Origin: Lagopus muta
Taxonomy: Eukaryota > Chordata > Aves > Galliformes > Phasianidae
Direction: 5' to 3'
Assembly: GCF_023343835.1 (NCBI RefSeq)
Contig: NC_064437.1
Coordinates: forward strand, 754,001-818,000
DNA: 64,000 bases
The notes under the pieces were generated by a model that saw nothing but the letters and a program-made list of their open reading frames with translations, did no database searches and was not told the DNA's origin. The position numbers and the translations under genes were made by a program. The first letter of the stretch is position 1. Each line of letters starts with the position of its first letter. Below are positions 40,801-49,400 of the stretch, in pieces.

Positions 40801-42816
40801 GTGTGGCTGCAGCAGGTGCTGAAGGGCTTCTCAGCTGAGCAGGTTATTGCCCTGTGCTGCACACATCTGCTGAGGGCCCTGGTGTAGTAGCTTGCTTGGG
40901 ATAGGACTGCTTAATTATTGACAGTGAGAACCCTGGGAGCACTTCACCAGCAGTGTGCACTGTGGTTTTCTTTGAAAACGTTTTATTCAGCTCACTGAAA
41001 AAAAAAAGCCTTGTTAGGTGCTCTCACATAATTCTGGACTGGTGTAGGACTTCCCAGCGCTGTTACACTTTCCAGAGGTGCATTTATCTATTTTTTTACA
41101 TGATGAGATTTTTAAGTGCTTGTAAGTGAAGCTGGATGTCTTTGTTTGTTTTTTTAAGAAATGCCACATGAACTGATATTCTAAGATATTGTATCAACTC
41201 TTTGAAAGGGTAGATAACAGCAGGACAAGGGGAAGTGGCTTTAAGTCAAACGAGGGAAGATTGAGGTTGGATGTCAGGAAGTTCTTTGCTATGAGAGTGG
41301 TGAGGTGCTGGAACAGCTGCCAGAGAGGCTGTGATGCCCCGTCCGTCCCTGGAGGTGTTCAAGGCCAGGTTGGATGGGGCCCTGGGCAGCCTGGGCTGCT
41401 GTGAAATGGGGAGGTTGGTGGCCCTGCCTGCAGCAGGGGGTTGGAGCTTCACGATCCTTGAGATCCCTTCCAATCCAAGCCATTCTGTGATATTTCTGTT
41501 ATTACTGTTTCAGTTTCAGAAGGTCTTGCAATCTACCCAGATTTATTTTGGCACTTGTAAATACCCCTCCTGGGGTTTTTCCTGTTCTAGTAAGATAAGG
41601 AATACATTACACTTGAAGTTTCAGCACAAAGTATCCCTTACTATGAAGTGAAACATTGTTAAATTGGTATTACAGCTGTAGTTTCTGAGCTCTTTTGCTT
41701 TGTGAACTTAACTACAGGGGTGTCCTCATACGGCACCCTGCTGTCCCAGTGTCCCACTGCTTTTTGTCCAGTCACCTAGCACTGGTGAAGGCTGGAGAGA
41801 GGTTTCCAAACCCCTGGTGGCCTGCATATCTGGAAACTCAATTTAGCAAAATGTATAGAGAGAGCTTCTATTGCAGTCTGTGCTGTCAGTTAACTCAAGA
41901 GTAAGTATTAAAGGATCCTCAGTCCTCTGCTAGAACACGTGCCTCGTAGAGTAGCAGTGCTGACAAGAACTGTCTCGTGTTGTTCTTTCTTGGCTCTTTC
42001 TCTATGATCCCAGGATTAAATCTCATTTATTTCTTAATCGATAAAGATCCAGCTCCAGGTCCTACAGGGGGTCTTCAACCCCAAGGAAAAGATCTTACTC
42101 CAGCTCTCGTTCGTCCTCGTCCCCCGAGAGGAGCAAGAAGCGGAGTCGCTCTAGATCTTCTTCATCTGGTGATCGCAAAAAAAGACGATCGAGATCACGG
42201 TCACCCGAAAGGTTTGGGTTTATGTAGAATAAGAATGGCTGTATTGAAACGTGTGATTATTTTTGTTTTTTTTTCTCCTCGAAGGACAGAGGTTCGCTAG
42301 GAAGCAATTGAATTCTGATGCTAGCAGTAGTTTTCTCACCTCCCCCATTTTGTTCCCATTAAAACCTCTTTATTTGTTTTGGGTTTTGTTTGTTTTTTTC
42401 CTCCTCCAATGAAGCTCCCTCCTGCTAGGAGCGTGTTCCATAGAAACACTTGGGTCACCGTTCTTGCAGTGTGCAAAACTGTTAATTAATATGTGCATTA
42501 TTAATTTGTTTTCATAAGTGAATACTGCATTTAGAAGTTACATTCTATTTTCAGTATTAAACTTAGTGTGAATTTAATTCTAGAAATCCGCATTTGTTAT
42601 CTTAAAGTGGTTTGAAGTTTTTTATATTCTCATAAGGCCCCTATCAGATATACTTGGCTTCCAGCTATTATAGGATGCAGACTACTCTAAGTGGATGCTA
42701 AAATTGATTTCAACTTATTTGTTTGCATGCTTTCTCCCTTTATATCTTGCAGACGCCGCAGATCATCATCTGGATCTTCCCATTCTGGTTCCCGTACAAG
42801 TTCTAAAAAGAAATAA
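31832..42816 (+). CDS. ZRANB2: ZRANB2, zinc finger RANBP2-type splicing factor (10 coding exons, 334 aa)
   Basis: Ten exons join in frame to 1,005 nt (334 residues plus TAA). Finger 1 has Cys15, Cys20, Cys31 and Cys34; finger 2 has Cys71, Cys74, Cys85 and Cys88. Each has the RanBP2-type spacing and an N-x-V-N-[F/W]-A-R-R core, with Trp79, Arg81 and Arg82 in the second. An acidic region (about 150-193) follows, with two copies of DLSKY-x-LD (164-171 and 180-187), then an Arg/Ser-rich tail from about 202 to the Ser-Ser-Lys-Lys-Lys end. Family knowledge: ZRANB2 (ZNF265/ZIS) is a nuclear, spliceosome-associated protein whose fingers bind single-stranded RNA with the 5' splice-site-like core GGU, and it influences alternative splicing. 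The human protein is, from memory, about 330 residues, so this one is full length. The start has a purine at -3 and is the first Met before finger 1. All introns are GT-AG. I see no disabling change. Confidence 0.97.
31973..32110 (+). repeat. 8-bp minisatellite (GTGTGTCC)17 in ZRANB2 intron 1
   Basis: Seventeen perfect head-to-tail copies of GTGTGTCC plus a trailing GT make up 138 of the 236 bases of intron 1, ending only 13 bases before exon 2. The unit contains no stop on either strand, so it produces long artificial open frames. The perfect identity of the copies implies recent expansion and probable length polymorphism. Confidence 0.97.
32124..32176 (+). CDS. ZRANB2: ZRANB2 coding exon 2
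   Basis: Follows acceptor TTGCCGCAG and ends GGAGAG before donor GTGAGC. It supplies Cys20, Cys31 and Cys34, completing finger 1. Intron 2 is only 98 bp. Confidence 0.95.
32275..32383 (+). CDS. ZRANB2: ZRANB2 coding exon 3
   Basis: Follows acceptor TTGCTTCCAG. It encodes the linker between the fingers and the first cysteine of finger 2 (Cys71), ending AAAAC before donor GTACGG, which is poor at positions +4 to +6. Intron 3 (2.8 kb) carries two CR1 copies. Confidence 0.95.
32467..33385 (+). mobile_element. CR1 LINE copy, about 0.9 kb, in ZRANB2 intron 3
   Basis: The longest CR1 copy in the window, in the same orientation as the gene. It shows the usual 3' landmarks in order: a TGAGTGCACCCTCAGTAAGTT-like segment, TGCCAGGTCCTGCATTT, CTCAGCACTGGTGAGGCCTCACC, GAGGAGAGACTGAAGGAACTGGG, and a terminal GTCTTCTCCAACCTGAGTGA. 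Reading frames are broken by stops, so it is a dead 5'-truncated copy covering the end of the reverse-transcriptase region and the 3' UTR. Confidence 0.93.
33420..33652 (+). mobile_element. CR1 3' fragment in ZRANB2 intron 3
   Basis: A second sense-oriented CR1 3' end from a different subfamily, just downstream of the longer copy: AGGCAGTGAGGCCATGGCACTGC, then GGTGGGCCCTGGGCAGCCTGATGT, and a terminal CTAAGCCATTCTATGGTTGTGA. Confidence 0.85.
35197..35279 (+). CDS. ZRANB2: ZRANB2 coding exon 4
   Basis: Follows a strong pyrimidine tract and CTGAAG. It encodes [15 protein letters not shown], the rest of finger 2 with RNA-contacting Trp79, Arg81 and Arg82 by family analogy. It ends ACAG before a consensus donor GTGAGT. 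Confidence 0.96.
36398..36474 (+). CDS. ZRANB2: ZRANB2 coding exon 5
   Basis: Follows acceptor TTTAAAG, encodes a Gly-rich turn and an acidic segment ([16 protein letters not shown]), and ends GATGAG before donor GTAAGA. The junction reads AGGTAA. Confidence 0.95.
37032..37169 (+). CDS. ZRANB2: ZRANB2 coding exon 6
   Basis: Follows acceptor TTTCTTAG. A Lys-rich patch ([10 protein letters not shown], a plausible nuclear localisation signal) comes first, then the Glu/Asp-rich region, ending with the first DLSKYKLDE copy before donor GTACTG. Codon phase is 0 at both ends. Confidence 0.96.
37576..37748 (+). CDS. ZRANB2: ZRANB2 coding exon 7
   Basis: Follows acceptor TTTTCCAG. It encodes the second DLSKYNLDA copy, a Lys-rich patch ([12 protein letters not shown]) and the first part of the Ser/Arg domain. 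It ends TCCAG before donor GTAAAC, so the junction reads AGGTAA. Confidence 0.96.
38295..38474 (+). mobile_element. CR1 3' fragment in ZRANB2 intron 7
   Basis: Sense-oriented. Landmarks are AAGCTGTGGATGCCCCATCCCTGGAGG, TTGGATGGGCTCTGGGCAGCCTG and a terminal CCATTCTGCAGTTCTGTGAT. The upstream part is diverged and not assignable. Confidence 0.88.
40117..40203 (+). CDS. ZRANB2: ZRANB2 coding exon 8
   Basis: Follows acceptor GTTTCAG and encodes only Ser/Arg-rich sequence with repeated AGATCT/TCCAG motifs. It ends TCAAG before donor GTGAAT. It is 87 nt, a multiple of three, so skipping would keep the frame. Confidence 0.94.
41211..41500 (+). mobile_element. CR1 3' fragment in ZRANB2 intron 8
   Basis: Sense-oriented. 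It starts in the ACAAGGGGAAGTGGCTTTAA segment and runs through TGATGCCCCGTCCGTCCCTGG to a terminal AAGCCATTCTGTGATATTTCTG. It shares an unusual GTGAAATGGGGAGGTTGGTGG segment with the copy at 44,811, and in part with the one at 48,549, so these are the same subfamily. Confidence 0.92.
42047..42211 (+). CDS. ZRANB2: ZRANB2 coding exon 9
   Basis: Follows GATAAAG, a weak acceptor with little pyrimidine tract close by. It encodes Ser/Arg sequence including [10 protein letters not shown] and [11 protein letters not shown]. The donor is GTTTGG, far from consensus at +3 to +6. Its 165 nt keep the frame if skipped. Confidence 0.93.
42753..42816 (+). CDS. ZRANB2: ZRANB2 coding exon 10 and stop
   Basis: Follows acceptor TATATCTTGCAG. 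It encodes the last residues ([14 protein letters not shown], then Ser-Ser-Lys-Lys-Lys) and the TAA at 42,814-42,816. Confidence 0.95.
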
Positions 42817-43767
42817 TGTCTTAAAGCTCACATGTAGGGAAAAAAAAAAAAGAAAAAGAAAAAATTTCCAGTCAGTGCATGAGACATTTTTAAGAAGTTG
42901 GTGTCTTACTTGGTCAGAAGTGCTAAATCTGCTAGTAGAGGTGCATGTCTGTCCTTGCTTTCTGGAAAACTGCAGCTTTGTTCATTCATGAAACAAAAAG
43001 TGAGATAGCATTTTAAGCCATAAACCCCTCAGACGAGGTGCGAGGGTTTTTTGTTTTGTTTCTTTGAGTAAGAGGGGATTTTTTGGTTTGTTTTTTGTTT
43101 TTATTTTTTAAAGACTCAGTTACTCAGCTCCTGGCTTTCCTACGTATGAGCAGACACGGGTTGGATACGCTCATACACCACCCTGCTCTTCACGTGGCAG
43201 TGGCAAAAAAAAGCACCTGAGGATGTCGGAGGAGCCCACGAGCTTTCTGCACCTCGGGAGCTTGTTTCACGTAGCTCTTGTGGGACCACAAAGATTAGTG
43301 TAGCTGTAGGGCTGTTGTTGCTCACTGGATCAAAGTCGTGAGTTCCTGGGTCTTTATTTTTCTGTGCTGTAGTGTAGGTGCTTGCCCCCTTCTCTCTCTT
43401 TAACTACGCCCAGAGCAGAAATGCTGCTAAGTCTGGAGCCCACGGTATGGTCCTGCAGAGAGCATGTAGGGATGTCTGAGACGTGGGCACTGCCCTCTCC
43501 ACTGCTCCAGCCTTGTAGCTGCCCGTCCTGTGGCTGTGGAAAGTGCACTTTCTGCAGTCGGTGCTGGGTTGAGTATTTTCACGTGGGGGATCCTGGGCTT
43601 TGCAGTCCTTTCTTTGGGAAGGATCGCTTGGGAGCTACTCTTGAGGTGGAGAAGTGATGGAAATGGCTTCTTGGAATGAAGGGAAGTTTCTGCAGCCCAT
43701 CTGTAAAATTCATTTTCGGCAGACAAATTTTCCAGGTATCTGAATTTTATTTATGTTTAAAAACCAA

Positions 43768-43773
43768 AATAAA
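43768..43773 (+). terminator. ZRANB2: Proximal poly(A) signal of ZRANB2
   Basis: AATAAA in the context CAAAATAAACCG, followed within 30-45 bases by a T/G-rich stretch (ATGTGTTCTTCATCATTC) suitable as a downstream element. Confidence 0.6.
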
Positions 43774-44526
43774 CCGTAGAAAGTCCTAGCATCACAAATG
43801 TGTTCTTCATCATTCTTTTTTTTCTTCCCCAAACGTATAATTTATGGCTTAAAATGCTTTACAGAACTTATTTCGCTAGTAATATCACACTGAAACTTGG
43901 TCTCTCTTGAGCTCCGTTTGGTTAAGAAAGATTTAAGTGTCTTCGGTGCCATCACAAGGTAAGTATGTTGAGGAAAAGTCTTTGTAAGCAAACAGACAGC
44001 AATTCTCTGCAGTTATCTCCGCTGTACAATTTCAAACCCGTAGTCCACAGCTGATTTTTCAGATGAACTCACCAAAACAAATGGAGCAAAACAAAAAACT
44101 ACATTGTTTTCCTTTCCAAGACTCTTCTTTCAGACTGTTCTGTAAGCAAAGTTGTTTTGGTGTAGAAATATTTCTGTTAATCTTTTAGCAGGGGAAAAAA
44201 AAAACGACCTGCAGTTTCTTCTTCAATGCTTTCTTTCCATCTGATTTTCGTGCTGAGTGTGTGTAGGTTACACAAGAGCAGGTTAGTCTCATAACTGTGC
44301 CTCTGGCGCCTTCCAAGTCCAACTACTGCAGTGTAAAGAGCAGATCTGATAGCCGCTATGTGTTACCTTCGGTTCTTTGACCTGTGCTCTGTATTCCAAT
44401 TGTTGCTGTACTTACCCAGATGAGAGTTTTTACATTTAGCGAGTGGTGGCCTACAGACAAAAGAAAATTATGGTTTCGTTTGGCTTAGATAAAATGTAAG
44501 GCAAAATGAATCTGTAGACGAGTGTA

Positions 44527-44532
44527 AATAAA
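44527..44532 (+). terminator. ZRANB2: Distal poly(A) signal of ZRANB2
   Basis: AATAAA in GTAAATAAAAGCTGTGAG, followed by GTGCTGAGTGCTTTCTGTCC, a good GU/U-rich downstream element. A CR1 copy starts about 280 bases further on, which makes this the most likely distal end. Confidence 0.65.
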
Positions 44533-44810
44533 AGCTGTGAGTCAACTGCGTGCTGAGTGCTTTCTGTCCATCACAGGCACGTCCTGACAGCCACTGGGAG
44601 CTGTGTTACTGCAGTGCAGGAGGGGCAGCGTGTGCTCTGTGTCCTCAGCTTGTGGTTATTAAGCAGTGGGAAAAACCTTATAACCATAGTGCTGGTTAAA
44701 TACAAGTCATCTTTTTTCTACTACTTCGGGATAGTTTGCACACCTTCCCTGATTTTGGAAGGGCTTTCAGAAGAAGCAGTGTCTGAGCTGTTTGCATGGC
44801 TGCTTTGTAG

Positions 44811-45017
44811 TAAGGTGCTGGAACAGCTGCCCAGAGAGGCTGTGATGCCCCGTCCATCCCTGGAGGTGTTCAGGGCCAGGTTGGATGGAGCCCTGGGCAG
44901 CCTGGGCTGCTGTGAAATGGGGAGGTTGGTGGCCCTGCATGTGGGGGGCCGGGGGGAGGTTGGGACTTGATGCTCCTTGGGGTCCCTTCCAACCCGGGCC
45001 ATTCTGTGGTTCTGTGC
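44811..45017 (+). mobile_element. CR1 3' fragment between ZRANB2 and PTGER3
   Basis: Sense-oriented. AGGTGCTGGAACAGCTGCCC and TGATGCCCCGTCCATCCCTGG lead to a terminal CCATTCTGTGGTTCTGTG. It occupies a fifth of the short gap between the two genes and directly abuts the CpG-rich 5' region of PTGER3. Confidence 0.92.
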
Positions 45018-45024
45018 CAGGCAC

Positions 45025-45616
45025 GGCACCGCGGCATCCTTCGCAGCGCCTGTCCAGCCTGCTGTAGCAGCGGAGCGATGCGGGACGGTTCGGCGCGGCC
45101 GTGTGGCGTCGCGCGCAGCACTGCTGCCTCAACGCGGTGCTGTAGGCGTTTATGAAACTTTTCTACATCTGCGCAGTGCCGTTAGAGGCGTCGGGCTACA
45201 AGTGCAGCCGGCTGGTTTTCAGCAGCAGCGGTGCGTTATTGCACACAGCCGGTAGCTTTCAGCCAGGAGCGCGAGGGGTGCGAACCGCAGATGCCGCTCC
45301 GCCGCGAGGGGAGCCGCACCGTGCTGGTGCCGTGCCGTGTTGTGCCCGTGCTGCGCAGTGCCGGTGCCGTGCCGTGCCGTGCCCCTGCCGTGCTGTGCCG
45401 TGCCGGTGCGCAGTGCCCGTGCCGTGCTATGCAGTGCCGGTGCCGTGCTGTGCAGTGCCGGTGCCCTACCGTGCCGTGCCCCTGCCGCGCCGCGCCGTGC
45501 CCCGTGCCTCTTGTCCCCTCCCCGAGGGCGGTCCGCCTCTTAGCGGCGGAGCCTCATAGCGGCGGCTCTCCGCTGCTCGGTGCTGCCATGGGCCGGGGCC
45601 GCTCCGCTCCGCCGCC
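45025..45616 (+). promoter_or_regulatory. PTGER3: PTGER3 CpG-island promoter and 5' UTR
   Basis: From about 45,025 the sequence becomes GC- and CpG-rich and stays so through exon 1 to about 46,700. No clear TATA box is seen. It includes an imperfect GTGCC array and an upstream ORF that overlaps the main start codon. The transcription start is unknown, so how much of this is 5' UTR cannot be decided here. Confidence 0.65.
45325..45500 (+). repeat. Imperfect GTGCC/GTGCCG tandem array upstream of PTGER3
   Basis: Many copies of GTGCC, GTGCCG and TGCCGTGC follow one another with scattered substitutions. The pattern is low-complexity and GC-rich, probably from slippage. It ends about 115 bases before the PTGER3 start and yields long spurious frames on both strands. 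Confidence 0.85.
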
Positions 45617-45620
45617 ATGA
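45588..45620 (+). promoter_or_regulatory. Upstream ORF of PTGER3, stop overlapping the main start (ATGA)
   Basis: An ATG in a strong context (G at -3 and G at +4) opens a 10-codon frame, [10 protein letters not shown], whose TGA at 45,618-45,620 overlaps the PTGER3 ATG at 45,617-45,619. Whether it lies in the mature 5' UTR depends on the unknown transcription start. If it does, scanning ribosomes should meet it first, and the overlap suits reinitiation or leaky scanning. Confidence 0.6.
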
Positions 45621-46441
45621 GCCGCCGCCCGCTGTGCCAGCCCGGCGCCAACGGCACCGAGCCCATGCGGCCGCGGGGTAACGGCACGGGCCGGCCGGCG
45701 GAGGGCTGCGGCGCCGTGTCGGTGGCGTTCCCGCTGACCATGATGATCACGGGCATCGTGGGCAACGCGCTGGCCATGCTGCTGGTGTCCCGCAGCTATC
45801 GCGCCAAGGAGAACCGGCGCAAGCGCTCCTTCCTGCTGTGCATCGGCTCGTTGGCGCTCACCGACCTGACCGGGCAGCTGCTCACCAGCCCCATCGTCAT
45901 CGCCGTGTATCTGTCCGACCGCGCCTGGGCCAACGTCGACCCCTCGGGCCGCCTCTGCGCCTTCTTCGGCTTCAGCATGACCGTCTTCGGCCTCTGCCCG
46001 CTCTTCATCGCCAGCGCCATGGCCGCGGAGCGGACGCTGGCCATCCGCGCCCCGCACTGCTACGCCAGCCACATGAAGACGCGGGTCACCAAGGCAGTGC
46101 TGCTGGGCATCTGGCTGGCCGTGCCCGCTTTCGCCCTGCTGCCGCTGGCCGGGCTGGGCCGCTACGCGCTGCAGTGGCCCGGCACGTGGTGCTTCATCAG
46201 CGTCGAAGGGCAGCGCCCCGGCAGCGCGCTCTTCGCCTCCGCCTTCGCGGGGCTGGGGCTCTTCTCGCTGCTGCTGACCGTGGCGTGCAACCTGGCCACC
46301 ATCGAGGCTCTGGTGTCCCGCTGCCGGAGCAAGGCCGCCGCCTCGCGCTCCAGCAAGCGGTGGGGACGGATCGCCACCGAGACGCTGATCCAGCTGCTGG
46401 GGATCACGTGCGTCCTGTCGGCGTGCTGGTCGCCGCTGCTG
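45617..46441 (+). CDS. PTGER3: PTGER3 coding exon 1 (TM1 to TM6)
   Basis: 275 codons from [10 protein letters not shown] to CWSPLL, ending CTGCTG before donor GTGGGT. Reading past this point gives a low-complexity GC-rich frame that is intron. A 443-residue frame on the opposite strand is an artefact of codon bias. Confidence 0.95.
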
Positions 46442-49400
46442 GTGGGTGCCGTCGGGGGGTCCGAGGGGAGGCGGTGCGGGTGGGACGGCGCGGTGAGGGA
46501 GCGGCGGTCCCAGAGGGCAGAGCGTTTGGAAAGAGACGACCGAAACCTGTGATGGAAAGGAAGGATGAGGAGGAGAAGGGGGGGGGGGTTGTAAAGAAAG
46601 GGCTGAATGTGAGGAGACGGGGCTGGGGTCGGCGGTGCGGGAGATGGACGGGTGTGCGGGGGGCCGGGGGGAGGCGGCGCGCTGTGCAGCCCGGCGGGTG
46701 TGCCGAGTGGCAGCAGAGCGGGGGCCGAAGGCACAGCGATAAGGGAGGCAGAACCTCCCTGCTCCGTGGGGCCCTGCGTGCCCCGTGGGGTGGGAAGGAG
46801 TCGTTCTGTACTTTTTATTTGCACTCTTTGTAGCGAAACTGACCTCCGTGCTCTGTGAGAAAAGGTACCGTGTGTGACTTTGCAAGCGCCCTCTGGTTTT
46901 CAGCAGGTTGCTCCCTCTGCTTGTTTAGTGTCGTTTTCCTTGTTTTTAAGAGCCCTTATCTTGCCCTCCCTCTCTTGTGCCCCGTTTTGGCGCAGACCCC
47001 TCCCCGTGCTGTAGTAGAAGGGACTGCGTCCACATCTGCTGCTTCTGTATGGGACGAGGGAGCACCCGAGAGTCCAGAGCCCTTCGTTGTGCCATCGGAG
47101 GGCAATGTGGTTTGGGAACAGTTTGTACTGTTTGGAATCCTTCAGCAGGAGAGGGACGAAACTCGCTTCCGTGATGGGTGCTGGATGGCACAGGGAGGAT
47201 TTTTCTCCCTTCTGTGCACAGAGAGCTCGAGCTCTGTGATGGAAAGGCTGGCAGAGCTGGCAGTTCACATGGCCAAGGTAAAAAAATAGAAAGTAAATTA
47301 ATTTATGAATATTATCCTTGTAAAATTCCATCAAATCTCCCAAACAGCCCTGCCCCCAAAAGGAACTCAGAGGCATCAAGTTTAGAGATGATTAACAGCT
47401 TCTGATGGAAGTAAAATGTGATCTCTGCTTTGAGTGAGAACTCGAGCTCATCCTACTTCTGGAAGTCAGGGGGTCAGAGCTGGTAATGCTGGCAGAGCTG
47501 TGCTGCTCTTCCCGTGCTGCAGCCCCAGCAGCATTTCAGTCCTTCTACAGGAGTTAGCTGCTGCATGCTCGTCCGTAATTAAAAGGATTAAAAAAAAAAT
47601 GAAAAGAGAGTTATTAAAGGCAGGAAATGCATTTCCCTCTCAGTTCTTGTTCTCATATTCTTCCCATCCGGATGTGGGTGCTGCTCTGCGCTCCCCCAGC
47701 TTGCAGGAGAGCTGCTGCACATAGGCTGGTAGAGCAGAGGTGCCTGAGCTGGGGGGTATCTGTTGTCCTCCTTTGGGATGTGGATGCTCAGCAAATTGAT
47801 GACAGTGCAGGGATTCCTCGTGGTGCTTTGCCTCCTGCACTGCTCAGAAAGCTGAAGCACAGAACCGTGGGGGCTGGAAGGGGCCTTTGGAGCTCCCCCA
47901 GTCCAACCCCTATAAGCAGTTTTCCACTGCAGGTGCTCCAGCACCTCTCTGCGCTCTGTACAGGGCTCTGCTGCCCTCCGTGTCTCTGATTTATGCCATG
48001 TTTAGAGGAAGAGAGGAACTGTGTTCGTAGTGCAGGCGCCAGGTCTTTTGGTGTGCAGTCAAGACCTTGCCTTCAGCACGGAGAACCTGAAAAATGCTCC
48101 ACTTCCATAAGGCACTGCTTTAGTGTAAATGGCTTCCAGTGTGCGCTGCCCTGGTGCTTGTTTGGTGCTCGGCTGCTGAACAGAACCACAGAGGGAAACG
48201 AGCAGCAGACCAGGGCACTCCTGGGGTGACGGAGACGTCATTCCTTGTTTGCTCACAAGCACAGCTGCACCCAGACTCTCATTCTCACAGTCATGCTTTA
48301 GCAGCTCCAGGGTGCAAACTTACTCACTGCCATGGTACTTTCAAGGCTATTCAAGCTGAAACACTCAGATATTCTGCTGCTTTTCCTTTCAAATGTGCAG
48401 AACAGTTCCAGAAAGCGCCTTTACTGAGAGAAGGGAGGCAGCGATGTCACTGCTGAGGCACTCATCCTGTATGGAGCAGCACCGCGTCCTGCCAGCGCTG
48501 GAGGCTGCCTGCTTCCATGCCCTGCACACAGGGTGCTGCAGCAGGGAAGGCCCAGAGAGGCTGTGATGCCCCGTCCGTCCCTGGAGGTGTTCAAGGCCAG
48601 GTTGGATGGGGCCCTGGGCAGCCTCAGCTGGTATTGAATGTGGAGGTTGGTGGCCCTGCCTGCAGCAGGGGTTTGGAGCTTCGTGATCCTTGAGGTCCCT
48701 TCCAACCCAAGCCGTTCTGTGATTCTAGGATTCCATGACCTCCTGCAGCCAGGGCGCTGGATTTTACTGCACTGTATTTGTCCTACGTAAGAGCACATCT
48801 GGATGGTAAAAATGAGACCATGTGCTTACTGCACCTGTGTGATTCCCTGTGTTGCTGCTCTCCTGCTAACGTGCTCACCTCGTTAAAATCCTCAGCCTTC
48901 CCCGTCAGTCTCCAGGTGGACTGCAGGTGATTTCGACCACGTTTCACAGAAACAGAAGGATTTCCTTCTTGTCCCCTGCATTACTGGAGCTGAGGACTGC
49001 GGAGTGCACAAGAGGTGTGCAGTTCTGCTTTGCATGCTGGCTGCAGGTGCTTTACTGGAGCAAAATGACAATTCCGACGCCAAGATAAGGTGGTACACGA
49101 CTGCAAGTATTAATAGATGCTATCGGGAAAAATCATATCCTGCCTTCGTTGTGGTTCACCCATCACAGCCGCTCTTTATTTCATCTGGAGAGTCCTGTAT
49201 TCCTTCTGCAGCTCTCCTTGCTTTGTGGGAGAAAATTATTGAGGCAGCGGATTAGGGCTAATGGGGGAGGAGAAGTGGTGTAAACAGATAAATCTTCCCG
49301 TCTTCACAGCACGTGGAAAACACGTTTGGATTTTTGGAAGCTATCTGATGAGAAGATTCCGCAGTTTGGACCAGGAATTTCACATCCGATTCTTGCCCTG

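Larger units (their letters stand above)
42817..44550 (+). other. ZRANB2: ZRANB2 3' UTR
   Basis: AT-rich sequence without plausible coding frames follows the stop codon. It contains A-rich and T-rich runs and two AATAAA signals, so transcripts of about 0.95 and 1.7 kb of 3' UTR are expected. The boundaries are inferred from signals only. Confidence 0.7.

Noticed and set aside
45838-46833. 331-residue open frame on the plus strand in another frame of PTGER3 exon 1
   Set aside because: Arg/Ala-rich frame-shift product of the receptor exon, crossing its splice donor. No domain.
45554-46885. 443-residue open frame on the minus strand over PTGER3 exon 1
   Set aside because: It mirrors the GC-rich codons of a clear receptor exon on the other strand, shows only low-complexity Gly/Ala/Arg/Gln sequence, and runs past the exon into intron.
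46855-47289. 144-residue plus-strand frame in PTGER3 intron 1 with a hydrophobic N terminus
   Set aside because: No recognisable family, no promoter signal, and it lies within a long intron. The hydrophobic start is typical of T-rich sequence.
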